Shown piece after piece: positions 46,436 through 55,322 of a stretch of 64,000 nt of DNA (within the stretch, counting starts at the first letter, position 1; each line of letters begins with the position of its first letter). Made by a program: the position numbers and the translations under genes. This stretch comes from Parabacteroides sp. FAFU027 (GTDB taxonomy: Bacteria; Bacteroidota; Bacteroidia; Bacteroidales; UBA7332). The stretch spans positions 124,001-188,000 of the forward strand of contig NZ_JAKZKV010000002.1 of NCBI RefSeq assembly GCF_022808675.1, given 5' to 3'. A model generated the notes under the pieces. That model had not been told where the DNA came from. It worked only from the letters and a program-made list of their open reading frames with translations, and made no database searches.

Positions 46436-47428
46436 TTACACTCTGTCAGCGCTACCCAATACGTTTTGGATTTTCGCTTTGTAAAGGTTTTTGAGGTTGT
46501 CACGAGCAACACCTAAGTATTTACGTGGGTCAAACTCTTCTGGTTTAGTAGCCAATACTTCGCGTACAGCTGCAGTCATCGCGATACGACCGTCAGAGTC
46601 GATGTTGATTTTGCAAACTGCAGAAGAAGCTGCTTTACGCAATTGCTCTTCAGGAATACCTACTGCATCTTTCATTGCACCACCGTATTTGTTGATGATA
46701 GCAACCTGATCTTGCGGTACTGAAGAAGCACCGTGAAGTACGATAGGGAATCCAGGAATACGTTTTTCGATTTCTTCAAGGATATCGAAACGCAATGGAG
46801 GTGGGATCAGGATACCATCTTCGTTACGGGTACATTGTGCAGGAGTAAATTTGTTAGCTCCGTGAGAAGTACCGATAGAGATAGCCAATGAGTCAACACC
46901 GGTTCTTTTTACGAACTCTTCTACCTCTTCAGGTTGAGTATATGTGTGGTGTTCAGCTACTACGTCATCTTCAACACCTGCCAATACACCAAGTTCGCCT
47001 TCTACAGTCACACCGTGAGCGTGAGCGTATTCAACTACTTTTTTAGTCAATTCGATGTTTTCTTCGAATGAGTAGTGTGAACCGTCGATCATTACTGAAG
47101 AGAAACCTGAATCGATACAGCTTTTGCAAAGCTCGAAGCTGTCACCGTGGTCAAGGTGAAGAGCGATAGGCACTTCGCAACCCAATTCTTTTGCATACTC
47201 AACAGCTCCTTGCGCCATGAAACGAAGCAAAGTTGAGTTAGCATATTTACGTGCACCGCTTGAAACCTGAAGGATAACCGGTGATTTAGTTTCTACTGCT
47301 GCACTTACAATTGCCTGCAATTGCTCAAGGTTATTGAAGTTGAAAGCAGGAATAGCATATTTGCCTTCAATTGCTTTAGCGAACATTTCTTTAGTGTTCG
47401 ACAAGCCTAAGTCTTTGTAGCTTACCAT
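46436..47428 (-). CDS. Class II fructose-bisphosphate aldolase, type B
   Basis: This enzyme cleaves fructose-1,6-bisphosphate to DHAP and GAP. The 330 residues include the zinc ligand region ALHLDHGDSFELCKSC (His in LDHG), VMIDGSHYSFEENIELTKKVV, VEGELGVLAGVED, SIGTSHGANKF and VLHGASSVPQD. Type B subfamily features and length distinguish it from the FbaA-like gene 311 bp away on the other strand. It has its own -7 element (47464-47471) and terminator. Its codon use looks biased toward high expression. Confidence 0.93.
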   Translation of the reverse strand: MVSYKDLGLSNTKEMFAKAIEGKYAIPAFNFNNLEQLQAIVSAAVETKSPVILQVSSGARKYANSTLLRFMAQGAVEYAKELGCEVPIALHLDHGDSFELCKSCIDSGFSSVMIDGSHYSFEENIELTKKVVEYAHAHGVTVEGELGVLAGVEDDVVAEHHTYTQPEEVEEFVKRTGVDSLAISIGTSHGANKFTPAQCTRNEDGILIPPPLRFDILEEIEKRIPGFPIVLHGASSVPQDQVAIINKYGGAMKDAVGIPEEQLRKAASSAVCKINIDSDGRIAMTAAVREVLATKPEEFDPRKYLGVARDNLKNLYKAKIQNVLGSADRV

Positions 47429-47463
47429 TAAATTGAGTTTTTAGAGTTAGAAATAATGTGCCG

Positions 47464-47471
47464 CAAAGGTA
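47464..47471 (-). promoter_or_regulatory. Candidate -7 element of the type B aldolase gene
   Basis: The minus strand reads TACCTTTG, 36 bp before the ATG. Confidence 0.5.
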
Positions 47472-47739
47472 GTCATTTTCATTCTAATAATAAACCTCTT
47501 TTATCTTGTAAAATGATAGTTAAGCCGACAACCTGACACTTATTTTTGTGCAAATTGTGATTTTTTCAATCGCAAGGGGGCAAACAATTTCATTTTAAAG
47601 CTTGTTTTTTAGCATGCACACTTTATCTCTATTACAGGTAAATGCCCGCAATGGACATCTATGTCTGAGATAATCAAGAATTAAAACAATCGTCCGAGCA
47701 GAGGGACGAACCTATTCCTAAACTTTAATAAAAACGATT

Positions 47740-48819
47740 ATGGGTAAAATTTCAGAGGTAGTAAAACCCGGTGTAGTTACCGGTCAGGACCTGCAATTTA
47801 TTTTCAAAGTAGCTAAAAAACAAGGCTTCGCCATTCCCGCAGTGAATGTAGTTGGTTCATCTACTGTTAATGCGATCATGGAATCAGCGAAACTGGTCAA
47901 TGCTCCGGTGATGATACAATTCTCAAACGGCGGCGCGGCATACAATGCCGGCAAAGGTCTGAAACTTGAAGGCCAGCAGGCAGCGATACTCGGCGCTATT
48001 GCCGGAGCTAAACATATCCACACGCTGGCAGAGGCTTACGGAGTACACGTCATCCTCCACACCGACCATGCAGCAAAGAAACTACTTCCCTGGATTGACG
48101 GACTGCTGAATGCCAGCGAAAAGCATTTTGCCGAAACAGGGAAACCATTGTTCAGTTCTCATATGCTGGACCTTTCGGAAGAGCCGATCGAAGAGAACAT
48201 CGAAATCAGCAAACGTTATCTGGAGCGCATGAGCAAGATGGGCATGACCCTCGAAATCGAGCTGGGCATTACCGGCGGTGAGGAGGATGGTGTGGACAAC
48301 AGCGGTGTGGATAACAGCCTGCTCTACACCCAGCCGGAAGATGTCTATTACGCATACAAAGAGTTGAGCAAAGTCTCTCCAAACTTTACCATCGCGGCAT
48401 CATTTGGCAATGTGCATGGAGTGTACAAACCGGGTAACGTGAAACTGTCTCCGATTATCCTGAAAAACTCACAGGATTACATCCGGGAGAAAGAGGGCAT
48501 TGCAGATGCTCATCCGGTAAGCTTTGTCTTCCACGGTGGTTCGGGTTCGACCCACGAAGAAATCCGTGAGGCCATCAGCTACGGTGTGGTAAAAATGAAC
48601 ATCGACACCGATACCCAATGGGCATACTGGGATGGTGTTCGTGCGTTTGAAGCGGCTAACCGTGGTTACCTGCAAGGCCAGATCGGTAATCCGGAAGGTG
48701 ACGAGAAACCAAACAAGAAATACTACGACCCTCGCGTCTGGTTACGCAAAGGTGAAGAGTCATTGATTGCCCGACTTAAAGTGGCTTTTGAAGATCTCAA
48801 TGCTGTAAATAGCATCTGA
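47740..48819 (+). CDS. Class II fructose-bisphosphate aldolase, type A (FbaA-like)
   Basis: The product is 359 residues, matching the E. coli FbaA-like length. Signature pieces are VILHTDHAAKKLLPWID (zinc His), SSHMLDLSEEPIEENIEISKRYL, LEIELGITGGEEDGVDN, AASFGNVHGVYKPG and FVFHGGSGSTHEEI. It catalyses the same reaction as the type B enzyme divergently encoded next to it, but the two are only distant relatives. The two genes share a 311-bp intergenic region, allowing reciprocal control. Confidence 0.93.
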   Translation: MGKISEVVKPGVVTGQDLQFIFKVAKKQGFAIPAVNVVGSSTVNAIMESAKLVNAPVMIQFSNGGAAYNAGKGLKLEGQQAAILGAIAGAKHIHTLAEAYGVHVILHTDHAAKKLLPWIDGLLNASEKHFAETGKPLFSSHMLDLSEEPIEENIEISKRYLERMSKMGMTLEIELGITGGEEDGVDNSGVDNSLLYTQPEDVYYAYKELSKVSPNFTIAASFGNVHGVYKPGNVKLSPIILKNSQDYIREKEGIADAHPVSFVFHGGSGSTHEEIREAISYGVVKMNIDTDTQWAYWDGVRAFEAANRGYLQGQIGNPEGDEKPNKKYYDPRVWLRKGEESLIARLKVAFEDLNAVNSI

Positions 48820-48838
48820 TTTTAGGGAAATAAAAGCG

Positions 48839-48870
48839 AAGCCGTTTCGGGAAGCTCCGGAGCGGCTTTG
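48839..48870 (+). terminator. Weak terminator after the type A aldolase
   Basis: AAGCCG pairs with CGGCTT around an 18-nt arm that contains a further GGGAAGCTCC stem, ending TTTG. Confidence 0.5.
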
Positions 48871-48895
48871 TGATAAGTTTAAACAAAAGATCTCC

Positions 48896-49807
48896 TTATT
48901 GAGTTGTCTCTTTTCTGTCCGAAAGCTGTTTTACCAAAAACAACATCCACAATGCAGCTGCCAGACTAACCACCCCATAAACCGGATCAATATGTTCCAT
49001 CGACTTCTCAATATCTGGGGAAATAACTTTATTGTACGCACTAAAAGTCATCAACACCACCATCGCATTATTAACAACATGGACAATGATGGATGGCCAA
49101 AGCGAACGGCTCCACACAGCCAGATAGCCAAGCAAAAGGCCTAACGCCAATCGAGGCAGAAAGGAGTAAAACTCCATGTGGATAAAAGCAAAGACAAATG
49201 CCGTAATCCAGACCGCAATATGAACCCGTCTCAGCGAATCAATCATCAGATTCTGAATCACCCCGCGAAAAAGAAGTTCTTCAAAAATACCCGGCAGGAA
49301 AGCCATCAACAGGATATTCAGCAATAACACTCCGTATGAATGAGTCTGCATGACCAGATTCATCGTATCGGAGGCTTGTTTTTCACTGCTCTTCATCCAT
49401 TGCTCCAGTCCGGCCAAAGATTGAGGTAGTACCAGATGACTGTTCCATTCACCCAACAAGGAGATAAATCCCTGACCAAGCACCATTGCCAACAAGGCAA
49501 ACAAAACAATCCCTCCGGTAGTCGGTTTATTGATTTGCAGAAATGACAATCCCTGACCTGGTTTGTATGTCCGCGCTACCCATAACACCGGAAATCCGAA
49601 CGTTAGCGGAGTGGAAAGAACAAACATCCATCGTACGTATTCAGCCGTAACTGGCGCCTGATGAAAAAGGATTTCACCAAACGGTGCATTCAGCTTTGCG
49701 GCAAAAAAGATGAGCGCAAAAGCAATCAGATATCCGGTAAAAAGGCCGCCCAACATCAGTAAAAACGCCTTCATCGGATTGCCGTTAATGGGTATATATA
49801 ATTTCAT
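48896..49807 (-). CDS. CPBP-family intramembrane metalloprotease
   Basis: The product is 303 residues with about seven or eight transmembrane helices. The Abi/CaaX-protease-like motif is FEELLFRGVIQ (Glu176-Glu177), followed by FAFIHMEFYSFLPRLALGLLLGYL (His) and IIVHVVNNAMVVL (His, Asn). The glutamates and two histidines are the catalytic site of the CPBP family. Substrates are unknown; roles include prenylated-protein processing and immunity-type functions. The gene begins 11 bp after the chagasin-like inhibitor gene, so the two may be co-transcribed. Confidence 0.88.
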   Translation of the reverse strand: MKLYIPINGNPMKAFLLMLGGLFTGYLIAFALIFFAAKLNAPFGEILFHQAPVTAEYVRWMFVLSTPLTFGFPVLWVARTYKPGQGLSFLQINKPTTGGIVLFALLAMVLGQGFISLLGEWNSHLVLPQSLAGLEQWMKSSEKQASDTMNLVMQTHSYGVLLLNILLMAFLPGIFEELLFRGVIQNLMIDSLRRVHIAVWITAFVFAFIHMEFYSFLPRLALGLLLGYLAVWSRSLWPSIIVHVVNNAMVVLMTFSAYNKVISPDIEKSMEHIDPVYGVVSLAAALWMLFLVKQLSDRKETTQ

Positions 49808-49818
49808 TCGTATGTGAA

Positions 49819-50199
49819 TTATCTAACTTCAATGATATAAGATGCCGTCTGGCATGGCTCTGCTCCTATCTCCCACGGACGCACATATTCAAATTTCAGG
49901 GTGTCGATGCCTTTATCTGTCCCTTTAAACTTAAAGGTTTGTGTACCACCGCCACCAACGAAACCATTTTTTGGTTTTCTATCCGGTGTGAAAATATCAG
50001 CAACGCTATCAGCCAGCTCCCGTTCGTCACGATGAACTATCACCCAGTGGTAACCCGTGGTAGGATTGGATTTTAAATCAATTTTAAACACTTCGCCCTT
50101 GCGGACTATGTAATCGGATGGTGTAGCCTCATGCTTCACCGTTGCCTGACAAGCAGTAAGCAGAGCAACAGCCAATCCGGCAAAAATCAAACTCTTCAT
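49819..50199 (-). CDS. Chagasin-like cysteine protease inhibitor lipoprotein (I42)
   Basis: The product is 126 residues with a lipoprotein signal (LLTAC, Cys17). All three loops that chagasin-family inhibitors insert into a papain-like active site are present: NPTTGY at 45-50, the Gly-rich VGGGGT at 81-86 and RPW at 107-109. It should inhibit C1 cysteine peptidases in the periplasm or at the surface. Its ATG overlaps the stop of the upstream hydrolase gene (ATGA), so translation is coupled. Confidence 0.9.
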   Translation of the reverse strand: MKSLIFAGLAVALLTACQATVKHEATPSDYIVRKGEVFKIDLKSNPTTGYHWVIVHRDERELADSVADIFTPDRKPKNGFVGGGGTQTFKFKGTDKGIDTLKFEYVRPWEIGAEPCQTASYIIEVR

Positions 50200-51179
50200 T
50201 TCAACGTTTTATTCAGGAAAGGAACAATATAGGTCATCGCCGTATCCAGCCAGGGATGGAATAACCAGAAAGTATGCGGGGTATCAGGAATCTGATGCAC
50301 CTCGTTATAAATTCTCAGTTGGTTCAGTTTATTCACCATGTCATTTTGCCCGGCGTGGAAACGGGCCTGGGCGCTATTGACAAACAGGAACGGAGCGGTG
50401 TGCTTATTCACCCGGTGCAAGGCTGATGCCTCATTCCAAAGCGCAGAGTTTTCTTTTGCAGAAACTCCAAACCAGAGCGTTGCAGCAGAGGTTTTACCCG
50501 GCTGGTCCTGTCCTTCGCTCGATTCGGGATGCAGGAATGCCAGCACACCGTCCACATCCACGACCGCCTGTACCCGGTCAGAATATTTCTTGTAAAGCTC
50601 ATTCTGATATTTGGCAAAAGGCTCATTTACACTTCCGATTAATGACGCCAATTGGCCACCGGCAGAAGTACCCATAATTGCCACTTTGTCAGGATTGAGC
50701 CCGTATGTTTTCGCATTTGCCCTGACCCATCGTATGGCAGCCTTTACATCCTGAATAGCAGCCGGATATCTGGCCTCCATCGAAAGACGGTATTCCACAC
50801 AGACTGTAGCAAAACCATTGCGGGAAAGTTCGTATGCCATCGGACGGTCCATATTCTTCTCCCCCGAACGCCAGCCTCCTGCATGGACAATCACCACCAC
50901 GGGAACCTTTTTACTCACACCTTTAGGCCTGACAAGGTCAAGATGCATCTCCCTTTTTCCATATTTTGCATAGACGACGTCGTTATTTATCTGAAGTTTT
51001 TCAGTGTTGCCTACATCTGCCAACGTAATTGCCTGATATTTTTTGCTGTGTTTTTTCCACTCGTTTTGGGCTGAATAGGAACTATCGACGGGAATATCGG
51101 GATGCAGGCGATAATGTTGGGCTAAAGCCGGAAAGATCAGTGAAAGCCCGCTAAAAAAAGCCAGGAGAAATCGTTTCAT
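50196..51179 (-). CDS. Secreted alpha/beta hydrolase (carboxylesterase-like)
   Basis: From the ATG at 51179 (MKRFLLAFF) the product is 327 residues; the longer frame to 51266 begins in the promoter side and is rejected. A signal peptide covers about 1-20. The oxyanion-hole motif VIVHAGGWRSGEKN, the nucleophile elbow GTSAGGQLAS and a C-terminal His in IPDTPHTFWLFHPW form the catalytic set of a BD-FAE/esterase-type alpha/beta hydrolase. It probably removes ester groups from a polysaccharide or small molecule. The chagasin-like gene follows with a 4-bp overlap. Confidence 0.85.
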   Translation of the reverse strand: MKRFLLAFFSGLSLIFPALAQHYRLHPDIPVDSSYSAQNEWKKHSKKYQAITLADVGNTEKLQINNDVVYAKYGKREMHLDLVRPKGVSKKVPVVVIVHAGGWRSGEKNMDRPMAYELSRNGFATVCVEYRLSMEARYPAAIQDVKAAIRWVRANAKTYGLNPDKVAIMGTSAGGQLASLIGSVNEPFAKYQNELYKKYSDRVQAVVDVDGVLAFLHPESSEGQDQPGKTSAATLWFGVSAKENSALWNEASALHRVNKHTAPFLFVNSAQARFHAGQNDMVNKLNQLRIYNEVHQIPDTPHTFWLFHPWLDTAMTYIVPFLNKTLK

Positions 51180-51281
51180 TCGGTACTCAAATTTGAGAAC
51201 AAAAGTACACAATTTGATTTTTAATGAAAGAGAAATCAGGACAAGAAAAGCTGAGAATAACCACATTCCCGAAAAACGCTC

Positions 51282-51289
51282 TAATTTTG
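51282..51289 (+). promoter_or_regulatory. Candidate -7 element of the acyltransferase gene
   Basis: TAATTTTG, 17 bp before the ATG at 51307. The -33 element is unclear. Confidence 0.4.
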
Positions 51290-51306
51290 CAACAAATTCT
51301 CACCTG

Positions 51307-52344
51307 ATGCAACCAACAACTAAACAAGTCTGGATAGACAATCTCCGGGCACTGGCTACTATCGGTGTCGTACTCCTTCATTCCTCAGGCGACACGGTGC
51401 TTTTATTCGGAAAAATCCCTGCCGGAGACTGGTGGATAGGTGACATCTACAGCGGTGCGGTGCGATACAGCGTGCCCATTTTCATTATGCTTACCGGAGT
51501 TTTATTGCTGGGCAAAGAGTATAGCCTCGGGGTCTTTTTCAGAAAAAGATTTACCCGTGTGCTCACGCCATTTCTCTTCTGGAGCCTGATTTACATTGCT
51601 TTTGACTTTTGGGATAAGGCAAAAAACGGCGAAAATATCCTGAGCTTCGACAGCCTTGACTACATTCTGGAAAAACTGCAATATGGAGCTTCGTTTCATT
51701 TCTGGTACATCTACATGCTTATAGGGCTTTATCTTTTCATCCCTATTCTGGGGAAATGGGCCCGGAATTGCACTGAAAAAGAGATGCTTTATTTCCTTGG
51801 CATCTGGCTGTGTGCCGTTGTATTGGAACAACCCTACTTTTCAGATTTCCATATGGAAATCGACATCGCCAACTTCTCGGGACGCATGGGATATCTGGTA
51901 TTGGGGTATTACCTGGCCAACAAAAGCATTAAACCGAAAACCAATAATATCGTTGCCGCAACCTGCATCATCATTGGTATAGTTATCACGATTATCGGCA
52001 CAGGTATGATTTCATTTGGAGAAAAGTCATTTAATGAAATGCTGTATGAAAATCTTTCTCCTAATGTGATACTTTTCACCATAGGAGTATTCCTCTTTTT
52101 CCGCAAACTGGAAATTACAAATCCTCTTGTCATTAAACTCCGCAATGTTATCAGCAAATACAGCTTCGGAATCTATCTGGTACACATGCTTGTCCTGAGA
52201 TATCTGGTCGAAATAAATATCCATTGGAATACTGTTCACCCGGGACTGTTAATCCCCGTACTGGCACTGCTTTGCTTAACCATTTCGACTGCAATTATTT
52301 ATGGTCTGAATAAACTGCCATACGGAAAATATTTTGCGGGATAA
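51307..52344 (+). CDS. Acyltransferase 3 family membrane protein
   Basis: From the ATG at 51307 (MQPTTKQVWIDNL) the product is 345 residues; the in-frame upstream extension overlaps the promoter. Ten or so transmembrane helices and the N-terminal motif WIDNLRALATIGVVLLHSSG, with its conserved Arg and His, mark acyltransferase 3 (O-acetyltransferase) proteins such as OafA-type enzymes and WecH. These add acetyl groups to O-antigen or other surface glycans. The gene is divergent from the hydrolase gene and precedes the trp leader with its own stop. Confidence 0.85.
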   Translation: MQPTTKQVWIDNLRALATIGVVLLHSSGDTVLLFGKIPAGDWWIGDIYSGAVRYSVPIFIMLTGVLLLGKEYSLGVFFRKRFTRVLTPFLFWSLIYIAFDFWDKAKNGENILSFDSLDYILEKLQYGASFHFWYIYMLIGLYLFIPILGKWARNCTEKEMLYFLGIWLCAVVLEQPYFSDFHMEIDIANFSGRMGYLVLGYYLANKSIKPKTNNIVAATCIIIGIVITIIGTGMISFGEKSFNEMLYENLSPNVILFTIGVFLFFRKLEITNPLVIKLRNVISKYSFGIYLVHMLVLRYLVEINIHWNTVHPGLLIPVLALLCLTISTAIIYGLNKLPYGKYFAG

Positions 52345-52384
52345 AAGCAAAATTCTCACTATCAGCAAAAAAAAGGACAAAACG

Positions 52385-52416
52385 TTTGCATTTTTAATTC
52401 AGACCCTTTACATTTG
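52385..52416 (+). promoter_or_regulatory. trp operon promoter
   Basis: TTTG (52385-52388) and TACATTTG (52409-52416) are spaced 20 bp, an excellent match to the Bacteroidetes -33/-7 consensus. It lies 26 bp upstream of the leader-peptide ATG. Confidence 0.75.
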
Positions 52417-52441
52417 CAACAAATTCAATCACAAAACGAAT

Positions 52442-52501
52442 ATGAATCTTACAGTAGTAAACAAATTTTGGTGGTGGCGCTTACAACTTCAACGGTCGTG
52501 A
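52442..52501 (+). CDS. trpL: trp operon leader peptide
   Basis: A 19-residue ORF, MNLTVVNKFWWWRLQLQRS, has three consecutive Trp codons (52469-52477) and a TGA stop at 52499-52501. It lies between the promoter and the attenuator. When charged tRNA-Trp is scarce the ribosome would stall at the Trp codons, leaving 52495-52503 free to form the antiterminator. When Trp is ample the ribosome reaches the stop and covers it. The ORF is too short for standard gene finding. Confidence 0.88.
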   Translation: MNLTVVNKFWWWRLQLQRS

Positions 52502-52587
52502 GTCGCTATTTCTTTGTCCAAATTTGCCAACTACTATAAAGCAAAATATAAACAAAAGCCTGTCGCACTCACGACAGGCTTTTTTTA
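52495..52587 (+). terminator. trp attenuator (antiterminator and terminator)
   Basis: Terminator: AGCCTGTCG (52557-52565) pairs with CGACAGGCT (52572-52580), followed by T7. Antiterminator: GTCGTGAGT (52495-52503), overlapping the leader stop codon, pairs perfectly with ACTCACGAC (52567-52575), which is the loop and second arm of the terminator. The two structures exclude each other. A third possible pairing joins CAAATTTTGG (52461-52470) to CCAAATTTG (52518-52526). Confidence 0.85.
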
Positions 52588-52630
52588 TTCCCATTTCTCA
52601 AAAAAGAATGATTATCAAAATATACAACAT

Positions 52631-53824
52631 ATGAGCTACAACGTAAACGAAGAAGGTTATTATGGCGAATTCGGAGGAGCCTATATCCCCGAAATCCTTT
52701 ATCAAAATGTAGAGAAATTGCGCAAGTCGTATCTGGAAGTGATGAGCGACCCGACGTTTCAGGAAGAATTCCAGCAACTGTTGCGCGACTATGTAGGCCG
52801 CCCTACTCCTCTCTACCTTACCCGCCGTCTTTCAGAAAAATACGGAGCAAAAATCTACCTCAAGCGCGAAGACCTCAACCACACCGGCGCTCACAAAATC
52901 AACAACACCATCGGACAAATCCTATTAGCCCGCAGAATGGGTAAAACCCGTATCATTGCTGAGACCGGAGCCGGTCAGCACGGTGTGGCAACAGCTACTG
53001 TTTGTGCGTTGATGAACATGGAGTGCGTGGTCTATATGGGAGCGACCGACGTAGCACGCCAGAAACTGAACGTACAAAAGATGGAGATGCTCGGCGCTAA
53101 GGTATTCCCGGTACAAAGCGGTAATAAAACGCTGAAAGATGCAACCAACGAAGCGATTCGTGACTGGTGCAGCAACCCTTCGAATACACATTATATTATC
53201 GGTTCAACCGTAGGACCACACCCTTACCCTGATATGGTGGCACGTTTCCAATCCATCATCAGCGAGGAAATCAAAAAACAGTTGCTTGAAAAAGAGGGCC
53301 GTGATTACCCTGACTACCTCATAGCATGTGTGGGCGGAGGTAGTAACGCTGCCGGAACATATTTCCACTACCTGAGCGATGACCGTGTGAAAATCATCTC
53401 GGCAGAAGCTGCTGGTTTGGGTATTGAAACCGGCGAAACTGCTGCCACCATTCACCTCGGTCGTAAAGGGATTATCCACGGTAGCCAAACGTTACTGATG
53501 CAAACCGAAGATGGTCAGATTATTGAGCCATATTCGATTTCTGCCGGACTCGACTATCCGGGTATCGGACCCATGCACGCTCACCTTGCTCAAAGCGGTC
53601 GCGCCGAAGTTTTGGCCATTACCGACGACGAGGCTATTGACGCAGCATTCGAACTGACAGCTCTGGAAGGTATCATTCCGGCCATCGAATCGTCACACGC
53701 ACTGGCTGTTTTGGGTAAAAAGAAATTCAAAGTGGATGATGTGGTAGTGATTACACTATCCGGCCGTGGCGACAAGGATATGGAAACATACGTTTCCTTG
53801 TTCGAAAGCCGCCAGGGAAAATAA
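52631..53824 (+). CDS. trpB: Tryptophan synthase beta chain
   Basis: From the ATG at 52631 ([20 protein letters not shown]) the product is 397 residues. The longer in-frame extension to 52514 lies in the attenuator and is rejected. TrpB condenses indole with serine using PLP. The PLP lysine is Lys89 in [13 protein letters not shown], preceded by GRPTPLYL, and the phosphate-binding loop is VGGGSNAAG. It is the first structural gene of the operon, as is usual in Bacteroidetes. Confidence 0.98.
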   Translation: MSYNVNEEGYYGEFGGAYIPEILYQNVEKLRKSYLEVMSDPTFQEEFQQLLRDYVGRPTPLYLTRRLSEKYGAKIYLKREDLNHTGAHKINNTIGQILLARRMGKTRIIAETGAGQHGVATATVCALMNMECVVYMGATDVARQKLNVQKMEMLGAKVFPVQSGNKTLKDATNEAIRDWCSNPSNTHYIIGSTVGPHPYPDMVARFQSIISEEIKKQLLEKEGRDYPDYLIACVGGGSNAAGTYFHYLSDDRVKIISAEAAGLGIETGETAATIHLGRKGIIHGSQTLLMQTEDGQIIEPYSISAGLDYPGIGPMHAHLAQSGRAEVLAITDDEAIDAAFELTALEGIIPAIESSHALAVLGKKKFKVDDVVVITLSGRGDKDMETYVSLFESRQGK

Positions 53825-53896
53825 GCAAATTTGAAGATTTGAGAATTTGAAAATGATGCGCCGCATCGCAATCAAAAACTGCTAAAGACAAAAACA

Positions 53897-55303
53897 ATGC
53901 AATACAAAATAAACACCCGCTGCCAAACGCTTTTGGCTGACCTTCAGACTCCGGTGAGCCTGTACCTGAAGGTGCGAGACATTTTCCCCGAGTCGGCATT
54001 GCTCGAAAGTACTGACTTTCACGTGGTGGACAACCGGTACTCGTTTATCGGCATCAAGCCGCTGGCGAAATTTACCGCTGAAAAGGGAACGGTTTACCAA
54101 CAATATCCGGATGGAACAATCCAGACTATTTCCTTGTCAGAAGATAATTCACTGCCTGTTTTACTGGAAAATTTCGTACATCAGTTTGACGTAAACTACG
54201 AAAATAACCCGACCGGTATTAACGGATTCTTCGGATATACCGGATATGATTCCGTTCAACATTTTGAAAATGTATCGATTAACAAACCGGGCGTAACTCA
54301 AAGCGATGCACCGGAGATGGTTTACATTTTCTACAAATACATCATCGTGGTCAACCACTTCAAAAACGAAATGGTGATTGTCGAAAATATTCCTGCCGGT
54401 GGCGAAAGCGAAATGGAGGAGCTGGTTTCGATGATTGACAGCCGTAATTTCCCAGTTTATTCGTTTGAAGCGGAAGGTGACATCACCTCTCCTATCACGG
54501 ATGACGAATATATGGAAATGGTGGACAAAGGCGTGAAACACTGCAAACGCGGCGATGTGTTCCAGATTGTTCTTTCACGCCGTTTTGAGCAAAAATTCAA
54601 AGGCGACGATTTCACCGTTTACCGCGCTTTACGTTCGGTAAATCCATCTCCTTACCTCTTCTATTTTGATTTCGGTTCGTTCCGTATCTTCGGTTCTTCT
54701 CCTGAAACCCACCTCAAGATGGAAGGCGACAAAGCGACTATCGACCCGATTGCGGGAACATTCCGTCGCACCGGCGACGACCAGAAAGACCAGGAGCTGG
54801 CTGAACAATTGCTGAAAGACCCGAAAGAAAACGCCGAGCACGTAATGCTCGTTGACCTGGCCCGTAACGACCTGAGCCGCAACTGTTCGAAGGTTCATGT
54901 AGAGTCATACAAAGAAATCCAGTTCTACTCACACGTGATCCACATGGTATCACGCGTATCTGGAACCATTGACGAAGGCGCTAACCGCATCAAGCTTTTT
55001 GCCGACACTTTCCCGGCAGGTACTCTTTCAGGAGCGCCGAAAGTTCGTGCGATGCAGCTCATCGACGACATCGAGAAGCATGCGCGTGGTTTCTACGGAG
55101 GTTGCATCGGTTACATAGGATTCAACGGTGACTTCAACCAGGCCATTACCATCCGTTCCTTCCTGAGCAAAAACAATACGCTGCACTTCCAGGCTGGAGC
55201 GGGTATTGTATCCAAATCAGTTCGTGAAAATGAATTGCAGGAGGTGAATAACAAACTGGGAGCGCTGAATAAGGCGGTGCTGCTGGCTTCAACCATCAAA
55301 TAA
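53897..55303 (+). CDS. trpE: Anthranilate synthase component I
   Basis: TrpE makes anthranilate from chorismate with ammonia supplied by TrpG. The 468 residues include the feedback motif LLES at 35-38, which binds tryptophan, so allosteric inhibition is expected in addition to attenuation. Catalytic-domain signatures are present: IDPIAGTFRRTGD, HVMLVDLARNDL, FPAGTLSGAPKVRAM and GFYGGCIGYIGF. It begins 72 bp after trpB. Confidence 0.97.
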   Translation: MQYKINTRCQTLLADLQTPVSLYLKVRDIFPESALLESTDFHVVDNRYSFIGIKPLAKFTAEKGTVYQQYPDGTIQTISLSEDNSLPVLLENFVHQFDVNYENNPTGINGFFGYTGYDSVQHFENVSINKPGVTQSDAPEMVYIFYKYIIVVNHFKNEMVIVENIPAGGESEMEELVSMIDSRNFPVYSFEAEGDITSPITDDEYMEMVDKGVKHCKRGDVFQIVLSRRFEQKFKGDDFTVYRALRSVNPSPYLFYFDFGSFRIFGSSPETHLKMEGDKATIDPIAGTFRRTGDDQKDQELAEQLLKDPKENAEHVMLVDLARNDLSRNCSKVHVESYKEIQFYSHVIHMVSRVSGTIDEGANRIKLFADTFPAGTLSGAPKVRAMQLIDDIEKHARGFYGGCIGYIGFNGDFNQAITIRSFLSKNNTLHFQAGAGIVSKSVRENELQEVNNKLGALNKAVLLASTIK

Positions 55304-55322
55304 GTAAAAATATATTTGAGTC

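Noticed and set aside
52514-52630. Longer trpB N-terminus
   Set aside because: The extension runs through the attenuator hairpin; the ATG at 52631 gives the family-standard N-terminus.
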